From assembly GCA_963728825.1 (NCBI GenBank), contig CAVSLA010000004.1:1178001-1242000 (forward strand): a DNA stretch of 64,000 nt, written 5' to 3'. The stretch's first letter is position 1. The number at the start of each line of letters is the position of its first letter. This DNA is from CAVREM01 sp963728825. GTDB taxonomy: Bacteria; Acidobacteriota; Vicinamibacteria; Vicinamibacterales; CAVVIG01. The translations under genes were made by a program, and so were the position numbers. Under the pieces are notes generated by a model. It was given only the letters and a program-made list of their open reading frames with translations, did not search any database and was not told the DNA's origin. Shown here piece after piece: positions 44,447 through 53,984 of this stretch.

Positions 44447-47350
44447 ATGGGGTTCGGGCTCGCCGTGCTGCTTGTGTCGGCAGGGCCCGCGTCGGCGCAG
44501 TACTTCGGACGGAATAAAGTCCAGTACGAGTCGTTCGATTTTCAGGTGCTGCGCACCGAACACTTCGACGTCCACTACTACCTCGCCGAACAGGACGCCG
44601 CGCTGCATGCGGCGGCGATGGCGGAGCGCTGGTACGGCCGGCTGTCACGGGCGCTCGATCACACGTTGAGCGAACGGACGCCGATCGTCCTGTACGCCAG
44701 CCAGCCACACTTCCGGCAGACGACGGTCCTGCCAGGCACACTGCCGGACGGCGTCGGCGGCTTCACCGATCACCTGAAGGGACGGGTGGTGCTGCCGTTT
44801 GCCGCCACCCTGGGTGAGACCGACCACGTGCTGGGCCACGAACTGGTGCACGCCTTCCAGCGGGACATCCTCCAGCAGAGCGGGCGATCGATGGCCCTGC
44901 TGCCGCTCTGGTTCCTCGAAGGGATGGCCGAGTTCCTGACACTGGGTGAGCTCGACGCCAACACCAGGATGTGGGTCCGCGATGCGGTCGATGGCAATCG
45001 GCTGCCCTCCATCCGCCGCTTACACGATCCGCGCTGGTTTCCCTATCGCTACGGGCACGCGCTCTGGGCGTTTCTTGCCGACGTGTACGGGGAGGACATC
45101 GCGGCCCGGGCGCTGGCGTCGAAGGCCAACGGCGGTGCAATCGGCCGGCTGGTCGCGGTCACCGGAGCGGGGGAGGCTGCGCTGACGACCCGATGGCACA
45201 CCGCCATGCGCGTCGTCGCCACCAGCGCGTCCGACGACCGCGCGCCGTCGAGCGAGCTGCTGATCAGTGCCAAGCGTGGCGGGGGCAAGCTCAACGTCGG
45301 TCCCGCCCTCAGTCCCGACGGTTCGCAGATCGTGTTTCTCTCGGAACGGGATCGGTATTCGGTCGACGTGTTTCTCGCCGATGCGAAGACCGGTCACGTG
45401 CGTCGGAAGATCGTTGGTACCGCCGGCAATCCGCGCTTCGACAGCCTCCAGTTCATCGACTCGGCTGGAGGGTGGGATGCGGCCGGCCGGCGTTTCGTGT
45501 TCGCGGCGCTGCGCCACGGCGCACCGGTCCTGACCGTCCTGCAGATGCCGGACGGAGCGGTCGAACAGACGCTGGCGTTTGACGATCTCGATCAGGTATT
45601 CGACCCGACGTGGTCGCCGACCGGGCAACAGCTGGCCTTTTCGGCGCTTCGCGGCGGTGTCACCGATCTGTATATCTTCGATCTGGCGGCTGGCTCGCTC
45701 CGCAGGCTGACCAGGGATGCCTACGCCGATCTGCAACCGGCGTGGTCGGCCGACGGTCGCACCATCGCGTTCACCACCGATCGGTTCACCTCGTCGCTCG
45801 ACAGCCTGACCTTCGGCGACTACCGGCTGGCGGCGGTTGACGTCGAGTCTGGCGACATTCGCGAGCTGCCGTCGGTGGTGGGCGCCAAGAACATCGATCC
45901 CCAGTGGATCGGCAACGACCTGGTGTTCGTCGCCGACGCAGACGGCGTGAGCAACGTCTTCCGGCTGGACATCGAAGCGGCGACGCTTCACCGGTTGACC
46001 AGCGAACGAAGCGGCGTGAGCGGGATTACGGCCCTCAGTCCGGCCTTATCGGTGGCGGCCCTCGCCGGACGGCTCGCGTACAGCGTCCACACGGATGGCG
46101 GATACGACATTCGAACGATGGCCGTTGCCGAGGGCTCGCCGGTGGCGAGCTCGCTGTCACGTCCGGTCCAGGAGTCGAAGCCCGACGCACCGGCGCCCCC
46201 GGCCGCCCAGACGTTTTCGTCAACTCGATACCGGGGCGGCCTGGCGTTGAACAGCGTCGGTCAACCGTACCTTTCGGCAGGCGGCGGCGCACTCGGCGGA
46301 TTCTTCCGCGCCGGGATGTCGATCTCGTTCAGCGATCTGCTCGAGCAGCGGCAGCTGCAGACGGCGTTTCAAGTCGGCACCCGGGCGCAGGATTTCGCGG
46401 TGCAGACGGCTTACGTCAATCGTCAGTCCAGGTGGACGTGGGGCCTGCTGGGCGCCCAGCTCCCGGTTGGCTTCGTGAGCACGATCACGCGGCCCGAGTC
46501 GCTGGACATCGTCGCCCGCGACACCGAGCGCTTCCGTCAGATCCATCGCCAGGCGATGGCGCTCTCGGCCTATCCGTTCAGCCGCGTACAACGGGTCGAG
46601 CTGACGGGTGGCGTCCATGCCGTCTCGTTCGCGCGCGAGCTGCGCACGCAACACTATGACCGTTCGACGGGTCAGCTCATTGACGAACGCGACCAGCGGA
46701 TCGCGGCCCCATCGCGCTTGACCCTGGTCGAGAGCGCAGCGGCGCTGGTCTACGACAGCTCGGTAGCCGGACCGACGGCGCCGGTGCTGGGCAGGCGATC
46801 GCGCTTCGAGATCGCGCCGACGTTCGGCGACCTGTCGCTGGTCACCGTCACGGCAGACTACCGGCGTTACCTGATGCCGGCGCGGCCGCTGACAGTGGCC
46901 GTACGGCTGCACCACGTCGGTCGGTACGGCCGCGACGGATCTGACGGACGTCTCCTGCCGCTGGTCTGGACGCTTCGCGATCTGGTGCGCGGCTACACCA
47001 TTCGCGAAGCGCTCGGCCGGCCGTGCTCAGCAAGGACCTGCGAGCCTCTCACCGAGGTGGGCGTCCGGCGATTGTTCGTCGCCAACGCCGAACTGCGGGC
47101 ACCACTCATCGGTTCTCTTGGACTGCTGCGGCAGTCGGGTTTCGCGCCGATCGATGGGTTCATCTTCGTTGACGCCGGATCGTTCGAACGTGAGGTCGAC
47201 GAGCGCCAGGGCTACGCCACGCTTCGCACCGTTGGCGGCGGTGTGCGGCTGAACGCGACCGGTTTCGTCTTCGAAATTGCGGCGGCCCGGCCGTTCGACC
47301 GCGGCCGGTCGGGCTGGACGCTGGCGTTGAATTTTCGCCCAGGCTTCTAA
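44447..47350 (+). CDS. Gluzincin-like peptidase, beta-propeller and outer-membrane barrel fusion
   Basis: 967 residues from the ATG at 44447; a TTG five codons earlier is possible. A signal peptide ends at GPASAQ. Residues ~30-260 resemble a peptidase MA-type gluzincin, with HELVH in VLGHELVHAFQRDIL and a downstream Glu in LWFLEGMAEFLTLGE. Residues ~280-590 contain TolB/PD40-like propeller blades (GPALSPDGSQIVFLSERDR, DPTWSPTGQQLAFSA, QPAWSADGRTIAFTTDR). Residues ~620-967 alternate like a beta barrel and end in Phe (NFRPGF), typical of outer-membrane proteins. It probably displays the propeller at the outer membrane. Whether peptidase activity remains is unknown. Confidence 0.8.
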   Translation: MGFGLAVLLVSAGPASAQYFGRNKVQYESFDFQVLRTEHFDVHYYLAEQDAALHAAAMAERWYGRLSRALDHTLSERTPIVLYASQPHFRQTTVLPGTLPDGVGGFTDHLKGRVVLPFAATLGETDHVLGHELVHAFQRDILQQSGRSMALLPLWFLEGMAEFLTLGELDANTRMWVRDAVDGNRLPSIRRLHDPRWFPYRYGHALWAFLADVYGEDIAARALASKANGGAIGRLVAVTGAGEAALTTRWHTAMRVVATSASDDRAPSSELLISAKRGGGKLNVGPALSPDGSQIVFLSERDRYSVDVFLADAKTGHVRRKIVGTAGNPRFDSLQFIDSAGGWDAAGRRFVFAALRHGAPVLTVLQMPDGAVEQTLAFDDLDQVFDPTWSPTGQQLAFSALRGGVTDLYIFDLAAGSLRRLTRDAYADLQPAWSADGRTIAFTTDRFTSSLDSLTFGDYRLAAVDVESGDIRELPSVVGAKNIDPQWIGNDLVFVADADGVSNVFRLDIEAATLHRLTSERSGVSGITALSPALSVAALAGRLAYSVHTDGGYDIRTMAVAEGSPVASSLSRPVQESKPDAPAPPAAQTFSSTRYRGGLALNSVGQPYLSAGGGALGGFFRAGMSISFSDLLEQRQLQTAFQVGTRAQDFAVQTAYVNRQSRWTWGLLGAQLPVGFVSTITRPESLDIVARDTERFRQIHRQAMALSAYPFSRVQRVELTGGVHAVSFARELRTQHYDRSTGQLIDERDQRIAAPSRLTLVESAAALVYDSSVAGPTAPVLGRRSRFEIAPTFGDLSLVTVTADYRRYLMPARPLTVAVRLHHVGRYGRDGSDGRLLPLVWTLRDLVRGYTIREALGRPCSARTCEPLTEVGVRRLFVANAELRAPLIGSLGLLRQSGFAPIDGFIFVDAGSFEREVDERQGYATLRTVGGGVRLNATGFVFEIAAARPFDRGRSGWTLALNFRPGF

Positions 47351-47436
47351 CGGCTGAGCGCCCGGGGAACGACGCTTGCACGGCTTCATGGTTAGGGGGC
47401 TGCATGACAGCCCTGCCTTTCCATGGAGGGAACGCA

Positions 47437-48159
47437 ATGAGAGTTCAGCAATGGCTGCTGACGGCTGCGCTGATCGCAGCGCCAGCGGTGGCCGCGGCAC
47501 AAACAACGACGACAACTGCGCCTGATACAACGACCACTACAACGACCACGCGGACGACCACGAACAATCAGGACTTCGACGACCTCGACGACGGTGACAC
47601 CGGCGGGTGGTTCGCCTCCGCGCATGTCGGCTCCGACTTCGGCGAACAGGCCGACGGTCAAAGCATCGACTTCGGCGGCGCGCTGGGCTACACCAGCGGC
47701 TGGTTCGGAGCGGAGTTCCTCGCCGGGTTTACCCCGAACTTCCAGCTTCGCAACAACATCTTCCTGGACGAGCCACAGGTCAACAGCTACATGTTCAACC
47801 TGATGGCTGGCGTGCCGATCGGTCCGGACAAGAACTGGCAGCCCTTCGTGTCGGGCGGGCTCGGTGCATTGACGCTGCGGTCCGATTCGATCAGCGGGGA
47901 TGACAACGAATTCGAAGAGAACTTCCAGGCCGATGACACTCAGCTCGGCGCCAATATCGGTTTCGGCGTGATGGGCTTCGCGGACAACGTCGGCGTCCGG
48001 GCGGACGTTCGTTACTTCCGCGGTTTTTCGAACGACTCCATCGAGGACTCGCTTGGCCTCGATCCGGGGACTATCGACAACGGCAACGCGCTGGCCAGCC
48101 AGATCCTGTCGGGTCTTGATTTCTGGCGCGCCAACATCGGTATCGCGTTCCGGTGGTAG
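47437..48159 (+). CDS. Outer-membrane beta-barrel protein with Thr-rich linker
   Basis: 240 residues from an ATG with GGAGG 9 nt upstream. A signal peptide ends at AVAAAQ. A Thr-rich linker (about residues 22-40) is coded by ACN-rich DNA of near triplet repeats, followed by an acidic DFDDLDDGDTG. The barrel spans the rest, with GGALGYTSGWFGAEFLAGF, ending NIGIAFRW with an aromatic last residue. Eight-strand OmpA/OmpW-like in size. The repeat-coded linker may vary in length between strains. Role unknown. Confidence 0.78.
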   Translation: MRVQQWLLTAALIAAPAVAAAQTTTTTAPDTTTTTTTTRTTTNNQDFDDLDDGDTGGWFASAHVGSDFGEQADGQSIDFGGALGYTSGWFGAEFLAGFTPNFQLRNNIFLDEPQVNSYMFNLMAGVPIGPDKNWQPFVSGGLGALTLRSDSISGDDNEFEENFQADDTQLGANIGFGVMGFADNVGVRADVRYFRGFSNDSIEDSLGLDPGTIDNGNALASQILSGLDFWRANIGIAFRW

Positions 48160-48192
48160 TGATTGATTAACAGCAGATTAACAGGAGGCCGC

Positions 48193-48642
48193 ATGCATAC
48201 GCGATGGTTGAAGGGCGTGACGTTGGCCGTCGCGTGTGCGGCGGCCCCCGCGCTCGCACAGGATCGACCGGCCCAGTCGCCGGGCGTTTCGAAAATCACG
48301 CTGACCGGTTGTGTGGAACGCGCCGATCAGGTGAGTTCGAGGGAGGCGCTCGGGACGACCATCGACAGCCTGACCTTCGTCCTCATCAACGCGCAGGAAG
48401 GGACCGCCCAGGAAAAAGCGCCACCTGCCGACAAGGACGCGGGCAAAACCTACCGGCTCGACGCCGACACTGACACGATCAACCCCCACGTTGGTCACCG
48501 TGTAGAGATCGTCGGCTCGATGGCCTCGCCGGCGGGCAACGCCCCGGTGGGCACGAGCGGCGGTTCAGACGCGGGAACTCCCGCGCCACTCCTGGTGAAG
48601 GTGGAATCGGTCAAGATGCTCTCGTCCACCTGTAGTCGGTAG
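48193..48642 (+). CDS. Small secreted protein of unknown function
   Basis: 149 residues from an ATG preceded by AGGAGG. A signal peptide ends at APALAQ. The mature part has ITLTGCVERAD, ADKDAGKTYRLDADTDTINPHVGHRVEIVGSM and VKVESVKMLSSTCS, a pattern of small beta-barrel (OB-like) secreted proteins frequent in this group; the two Cys may pair. The last residues and the TAG stop lie in an AGTCGGTAG repeat, so the C-terminus was set by the repeat. Confidence 0.7.
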   Translation: MHTRWLKGVTLAVACAAAPALAQDRPAQSPGVSKITLTGCVERADQVSSREALGTTIDSLTFVLINAQEGTAQEKAPPADKDAGKTYRLDADTDTINPHVGHRVEIVGSMASPAGNAPVGTSGGSDAGTPAPLLVKVESVKMLSSTCSR

Positions 48643-48756
48643 TCGGTAGTCGGTAGTCGGTAGTCCAGTAGTCGGGAGGGTCGTGAGACGTTCCTTCCGA
48701 CTCCCGACTCTCGACTCTCGACTCTCGACTCTCGACTCCCGACTCCCGACTCTCGA
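48631..48756. repeat. Complementary low-complexity tract (TAGTCGG / CGACTCT)
   Basis: The left half is tandem TAGTCGG (period 7); the right half is CTCGACT and CTCCCGACT units. The halves are complementary. It lies between the convergent genes ending at 48642 and 48757 and contains the first gene's stop codon. Same family as 11998-12212. Confidence 0.8.
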
Positions 48757-48900
48757 CTATTGAGTGTACTGAGAGGGGTTCTTGTCGAACTTGGTCTTGC
48801 AGATCTGTGCGCAGAAGTAGTACGTCTTGCCGTTGTACTCGCTGGTGGCGGCGGCTTTCTTTTCGTCAACCTGCATCTTGCAGACGGGATCCATTGCCAT
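48757..48900 (-). CDS. YHS-domain miniprotein
   Basis: 47 residues. It begins MAMDPVCKMQVDEKKAAAT and continues YNGKTYYFCAQICKTKFDKN, a complete YHS domain: DPVCKM near the N-terminus and YYFC-x3-C near the centre, with a final PSQY. YHS domains bind metal (often copper or other soft metals) and occur in metal ATPases and heavy-metal proteins. GAGG lies upstream; a second ATG two codons in is possible. It is divergent from the cupredoxin lipoprotein gene, suggesting a shared metal theme (inference). Confidence 0.82.
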   Translation of the reverse strand: MAMDPVCKMQVDEKKAAATSEYNGKTYYFCAQICKTKFDKNPSQYTQ

Positions 48901-48945
48901 CCGAGGACCTCACATTCGTAAAGACATTATAATGTCCGGATATTC

Positions 48946-49581
48946 ATGAGACGGACGTCGTGCGCGCTCGCCGCGCTTTTGCTGTTCGCAGCCTGCTCGA
49001 ATGCCCCGGAGCCCCAGACCGAATCAGCAACTTCCGCACCGCCGGCAGCCAACGCGCCACCCATTCCGGTGCAGAGCATGGTGGGCGGCCGCGTGCCGGT
49101 TTCGAGCGGTCTGCCGTCAATCGTGGTGCTCGAGCGCCAGACGCCGGGTGAGTTGCCGCCGAGCGAATTGCCAGTGATGGATCAGGTGGCGCTGACGTTC
49201 ATCCCGGGCATCCTGATCGTTCGCACCGGTAAGCCGGTCGAGTTCCGCAACAGCGACGATACGCTGCACAACGTGCGCGTGAACGAAGACGCGACCAAGG
49301 CGGGCACCTTCAACGTCGCAATCCCGATGGGCGAGGACTACCGGTTCACCTTCGCTCGCGATGGCTTCTACAACGTCGGCTGCGACATTCATCCGGCGAT
49401 GAACGCGACGATCTACTCGTCACCTTCACCGTACGCGGTGTTGTCGGACCAGGCGGGTCAGTTCGAGATTCACAACGTGGTGCCCGGCAACTACAAGGCG
49501 GTCGTCTTCGCAGGCCCCGAGCGGCTCGAGCGACAGGTTGACGTGATTGCGGGTCGGACCGAATTGAATTTCACGCCGTAG
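48946..49581 (+). CDS. Cupredoxin-like lipoprotein
   Basis: 211 residues. The lipoprotein signal has lipobox LLFAACSN, with Cys17 as the probable lipidated residue, then a Ser/Ala/Pro linker. The type-1 copper site looks complete: His in NSDDTLHNVRVNE and the cluster GFYNVGCDIHPAMNA giving Cys, His and Met. The last ~50 residues (YAVLSDQAGQFEIHNVVPGNY) look like a carboxypeptidase-regulatory-type beta domain. It probably carries electrons or holds copper at the envelope. TATAAT ends 12 nt before the ATG, so the leader is very short. Confidence 0.85.
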   Translation: MRRTSCALAALLLFAACSNAPEPQTESATSAPPAANAPPIPVQSMVGGRVPVSSGLPSIVVLERQTPGELPPSELPVMDQVALTFIPGILIVRTGKPVEFRNSDDTLHNVRVNEDATKAGTFNVAIPMGEDYRFTFARDGFYNVGCDIHPAMNATIYSSPSPYAVLSDQAGQFEIHNVVPGNYKAVVFAGPERLERQVDVIAGRTELNFTP

Positions 49582-49622
49582 CGCGCGGTGCAGCTCGATC
49601 CCGCGACGACGGCAGACACCCT

Positions 49623-52600
49623 TTAGAAACTGAAAAACACCAGGAAGTCGATGCCAGCGCGTTCCACCCTTCGGAACTGCGACTGCAGGATGAGACTGCT
49701 GGCGTCCGAAAACGTCGCGCGGATCCGGAACATGCGCGACAGGTGGTATTCGATCGTCGCCTCGTCGTACTCGTCACGGCCGAACTGACGGCTGAACCGG
49801 GCGATCAGCCCGGGAGCGAGTTCGTCGCCAACCGTGACGCGCGGGCCGCCGCCGAGCTGGGGCGCTTCGATCTCGAGAATCTGAAGGCCGAGGCTGCGCT
49901 CCAGCGCGGTGATCAGCGGCGTCGCGAGAAATCCGGCGGCCAGTGTGCCGGCGCGGATGGCCAGTTCTTCCTGCTGTGCGGCGCTCAGCTCGTTGGTCGA
50001 CGTCCCGAACACGATCAGCGACAGGATGTCCGACGATTCGAGCGGCGGCGTGCTGGCAAGGCGCAGTTCCGGTTCACTGAGCGGCCCGGCGATCGTGACC
50101 CGCGTTTCGACCCCGGAGATCAGCCGCGACACCGAGACATACACCTCGGGCATCAAATCGCCGCGGAAGTTGATCGAGCTCGCTGGATCGAGATCGAAGC
50201 GCCGCCCTTGAAAGGCGTAGCTGCCCGAGACCGAATCGAACGATCCATTGACGTAGAGCGGCTGCCCCGGATCCTTGTAGAAATAGAGATCGCCCATCAC
50301 GCGCAGGTTGAAGCTGCCCAGCCCGAGCGGCGTGCCGGTGGCCACCTGGACGTTGTCGCCGGTCATCCGCAGGGTGTCGGGGACGCGGAGCTCGAAGTCG
50401 AGACCGAGTCGATCCCACGGGTTCAGCGCCACCAGGGCATCGACGTTGGCCGGCGCTTGGGGAGCGGTGGAGTAGGGACGGAACAGGGTCCGATCGAGAA
50501 TGGCGTCGACGTTCATTTGACCGTTGACGACGGTCACCGTGCCGAGGACGCGCGGGCTTTCGAACTGTTCACGGAGCTTGAGGTCGGCATCGACCTCCAG
50601 TTCACCGAACTCGTTGTCGAGGACCATGAATCGCTGCGCCCGTGCGTCGATCGCCAACTCGCCGACCCTGAGCTGACGCGTGCCCAGGCTGCCGACCAGT
50701 TCCAGCGGGCGCCCGCGCATGTCTTCGATCCGCAGACGCTCGACCGTGACGCGATCCGGCGCGAGCTGAAGAGCGGCGGCGCCGTTGCGATATCTGACGT
50801 TGGTGGAGCTGACCAGGAACGATGCGTTCTGAATCCCGACCGTCCCGGTGAAAAACGGGTCGCGTGCGGTGCCTATCGCCCGGACGTTCAGCTCCATCGT
50901 TCCAGCCACTTCACGGACCGCGCTGGTGATCGCCTCGATGAGCCCGAGGCCAACCGAGCTCGAGCTGAGCGTGACATCGAGCGGGCCGTCAGGCCGCGAT
51001 TCGTCGACCAGCGCCAGCGGAACGATGCCGGCCGCCGTGAGCCAGACGCCGGGTGCCTGATCGAGGCGCAGGTCGAGCCGCAAGTACTGATCGCTGTAGT
51101 CGACCTTTCCTGCGAGGCGCTCGTAGCTCAACCTGCGGACGCGTCCTTCGGTCACGCTGAGCATCGCCATGACCGTCGGCCGCGCCGCGGTCCCGGCCAC
51201 CGTTGCGTCGAGATCCAACAAGCCGCCGTAGGTTGCCGGCCGGCCGACGATTCCGGCCACCGTTTCGAGAAACACGCCTCGGGCCGTGACCTGGAGACTG
51301 CCGCGGCCGTCGGAGCGCCAGGTACCCCCGAGGCTGATTCGCTGATTGCCGTTGACGGTGTCGGCGAAGGCAAGGGGCGTGAGTGTCAGGCCCTGGTCAT
51401 CCCAGGTGATGACGGCAGGTCCGCCTGGCCGCACGAGCTGCCAGGCGCTGTTTTGAAACGCGATGGTGAGCGCCTCGAGGGTGACGGCACGTTTGTCGGT
51501 GTCGAGCACCAGCCCGCCCGTCACTTTTCCGTTCAGGGATTCGCTCTGTGATAGAGCCAGATCGATGGTCATCCGGCCGGCGTCATAGGTTACGGTTCCC
51601 CGAGCGAACTGGAGCGACTGTTCGACCAGCTCGACGAAGGTGGCCTCGCCGGTGACGGTTGCGCGCGTCCGATCGGGCGCCGCAGTCGGAATCGTGGCCT
51701 CATACGATGCCGTGGTCGTCAGCGCGTCGACACCGGCGCTTGCCAGTCGGTTCCCCGTTCCCGTTCCCACCAGATGGAGCTCATCGAGCGTTCCCGAAGC
51801 CCTGCCCTTGGTGGCGAGCTGTCCCGAGGCCTCGCGGCCGATCAGGTCCTGCAGACGCGCGAGGTCCGCACTGGTCACGTCGTAGGCCATATCGATCGAC
51901 CGCGTGCCCGCGAAGTCGATGGACCCCGACGCGACACCGCTGATCGTGTCGCCGCCGACCAGGAGTGGGTTGACGGTGAACGTGCCTCCGGCCAGCGATG
52001 CCGAGCCGGACAATGAGTCGAGCAGCACTCCTCGAACCGACGACTGCTGAAGCGACAGGTCCGCCTCGATCTCGTAGTCGGCGATGTCCACGTCGCGAAT
52101 CAGGAGCTCGGGTATCGCGATCCGTCCGGCGCCGCCGCCGCTCAACGACGCCGTAAACCGCTCGTCCTGAAATGCGATCGCGGGATTGATGCGGTCGAGT
52201 CGTCCGTCGTACGACGCCCTCAGCGAGCCATCGGCGATATCGATGGTGACGTCCGCATCGGCCAGCGTCCCGTCGAACATGTCCGCTCGCGTCAGGCGAC
52301 CGCCGCCTTTGAGCGTCATGGTCGACGGGTCGGTGCCGGTGGCGTCGACATGAAACCGCCCCGACACCGTTCCCGCGTAGCGGGGATCGCTCAGCCACCC
52401 GATGTCCAGGTCGCGCGCAAATCTGGCTAAGTTGATTCCCACCACCGGCCCTTCGCCTGTGTAGTGCAATGGCCGGGCGGACGTGTCGATTGAGCCCGAT
52501 GCCCCCGAAAGCAGGCGCGCACCGAGAAATTCGGAATCGGCGAAGGTGGCGCGGCCGGCGATGTAGGGCGATGAAAAGCGGCCGGTGACGTCGTAGTCGA

Positions 52601-53975
52601 AGGCGAGCAGGCTGTCTACGCGTGGCAGAGGGATCGTGCGGGGAAGGGCGCGCAGGTCCACGCGATTGGCCTGCCCCTGAAAGCGGTACCGGTACGGCGT
52701 CGCAATACCAATAGCGCCGGACGAGATTCGGACGTTCGCCCCGTATGCCACAGCTGTGGCTTCGGCGATGAGAGCCTCGGTCTCGTTGATGCGGCCGCGC
52801 GCACGGACGTCGCTCGCTGCGTAGGCCATGTACTCGGCATGCGACCCTTCGAACGTGTACGGCCCGCGCGGAAAGCCGCCGCGGCGTCCCAGCTGGAGGT
52901 CGAGGTCGAAGGCGACGCGTCCCGAGATGTTCGAGGGACGATCGGGTCGATTCAACCAGCGCGCCAGGTTCAACCGGCCGACTTCCACCGCCCCTGTCCC
53001 ATGCGAGCCGGGAACGGTCGTGTCGAGGACGAAGGCGCCGACCACGCTGCCGGCATCCGACTGCAGGTTGAGATCGGTCGCCAGCCGGCTGAGTGGACCA
53101 CGCAGCTGGACGTCGAATGAGGAGACGACCGCGATGTTGCGAAGACCGGACACGAGCCCCGCCCATTCCTGGAAGGCGAACCGTTCAGCCTTCACACGGA
53201 GGTCCAGGATGGTCGGTTTCTGACCCCGCACGACCCGGCCGTCGACCGAGAACGCGCTGGCCGGGGTCTGCACGACGAGGTTCTCGAACGTCAGACCGTT
53301 GTCCCCGTTTGCGATGACACCGGCCAGCCGTTGCATGGTCAGGTCCGACGACCCTCCGCTCCACGACGCGTTGGAGAAGTCGAGCCGCCACTCGACCGGC
53401 TCGTAGTCGAATGTGAAAGCGGCGTTGAGCGCCGCGTAGCGGCGCGGCGCGACGGCGAAGGCCAGATTCAGCTGGTCGCGGAGTGTGATGTCGGCGTCGA
53501 CGACCTCAATCGCGCCGATGTGAATCGGTCGGCCCGGCCCGCGGCGATCCTGCTCGCGCGCGTCGCGTCTGACCAGCGCCGCGAGGTTCCAGCGTCCGTC
53601 CGGCTGGCGTTCGGCGACGACATGCGGACGCACCACCCGAACCCGTCGAATCGTGATGCCCCGGGACAGCAGCTCGCGGATGGTGTAGGTAAGAGCGACC
53701 TGCTCGATGGCGATAATCGGTTCGTCGTCCCTGGTCAGGCGGACGTCGCGCAGTTCGACGCCTCGAAAGAAGGATCCTTCGAGCGAGCCGATTTCAAGGG
53801 TTCCGGTGAGGACCTGGTTGGCTTGGCTGACGATCAGCCCGCGGAGATAGCCTTTCGCCCAGCCGGTCTGGAGGGCCAGCAGTCCGGCGACGATGAGCAG
53901 CAACAGGACGGCAATGCCGCCGAGCGTCCATCTGACCAGACCCCGCGCGATGCGTAGCGGTCGTGAGCGGTGCAT
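49623..53975 (-). CDS. tamB: TamB-like translocation/assembly (inter-membrane lipid transport) protein
   Basis: 1450 residues. An N-terminal signal anchor (about residues 13-33) is followed by the family start YLRGLIVSQANQVLTGTLEIGSLEGSFF. Long repetitive beta sequence of AsmA/TamB type follows, expected to form a lipid-carrying groove across the periplasm. The DUF490 C-terminus is clear: NFRGDLMPEVYVSVSRLI, SLIVFGTSTNELSAAQQ, and the final FSRQFGRDEYDEATIEYHLS ending in FFSF. TamA or BamA is not adjacent. It bridges inner and outer membranes and aids phospholipid transport or barrel assembly. Confidence 0.92.
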   Translation of the reverse strand: MHRSRPLRIARGLVRWTLGGIAVLLLLIVAGLLALQTGWAKGYLRGLIVSQANQVLTGTLEIGSLEGSFFRGVELRDVRLTRDDEPIIAIEQVALTYTIRELLSRGITIRRVRVVRPHVVAERQPDGRWNLAALVRRDAREQDRRGPGRPIHIGAIEVVDADITLRDQLNLAFAVAPRRYAALNAAFTFDYEPVEWRLDFSNASWSGGSSDLTMQRLAGVIANGDNGLTFENLVVQTPASAFSVDGRVVRGQKPTILDLRVKAERFAFQEWAGLVSGLRNIAVVSSFDVQLRGPLSRLATDLNLQSDAGSVVGAFVLDTTVPGSHGTGAVEVGRLNLARWLNRPDRPSNISGRVAFDLDLQLGRRGGFPRGPYTFEGSHAEYMAYAASDVRARGRINETEALIAEATAVAYGANVRISSGAIGIATPYRYRFQGQANRVDLRALPRTIPLPRVDSLLAFDYDVTGRFSSPYIAGRATFADSEFLGARLLSGASGSIDTSARPLHYTGEGPVVGINLARFARDLDIGWLSDPRYAGTVSGRFHVDATGTDPSTMTLKGGGRLTRADMFDGTLADADVTIDIADGSLRASYDGRLDRINPAIAFQDERFTASLSGGGAGRIAIPELLIRDVDIADYEIEADLSLQQSSVRGVLLDSLSGSASLAGGTFTVNPLLVGGDTISGVASGSIDFAGTRSIDMAYDVTSADLARLQDLIGREASGQLATKGRASGTLDELHLVGTGTGNRLASAGVDALTTTASYEATIPTAAPDRTRATVTGEATFVELVEQSLQFARGTVTYDAGRMTIDLALSQSESLNGKVTGGLVLDTDKRAVTLEALTIAFQNSAWQLVRPGGPAVITWDDQGLTLTPLAFADTVNGNQRISLGGTWRSDGRGSLQVTARGVFLETVAGIVGRPATYGGLLDLDATVAGTAARPTVMAMLSVTEGRVRRLSYERLAGKVDYSDQYLRLDLRLDQAPGVWLTAAGIVPLALVDESRPDGPLDVTLSSSSVGLGLIEAITSAVREVAGTMELNVRAIGTARDPFFTGTVGIQNASFLVSSTNVRYRNGAAALQLAPDRVTVERLRIEDMRGRPLELVGSLGTRQLRVGELAIDARAQRFMVLDNEFGELEVDADLKLREQFESPRVLGTVTVVNGQMNVDAILDRTLFRPYSTAPQAPANVDALVALNPWDRLGLDFELRVPDTLRMTGDNVQVATGTPLGLGSFNLRVMGDLYFYKDPGQPLYVNGSFDSVSGSYAFQGRRFDLDPASSINFRGDLMPEVYVSVSRLISGVETRVTIAGPLSEPELRLASTPPLESSDILSLIVFGTSTNELSAAQQEELAIRAGTLAAGFLATPLITALERSLGLQILEIEAPQLGGGPRVTVGDELAPGLIARFSRQFGRDEYDEATIEYHLSRMFRIRATFSDASSLILQSQFRRVERAGIDFLVFFSF

Positions 53976-53984
53976 GCAACAGGG

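Noticed and set aside
49743..51551. 602-codon plus-strand frame opposite tamB
   Set aside because: Charged, low-information sequence antisense to a clear TamB C-terminal half.
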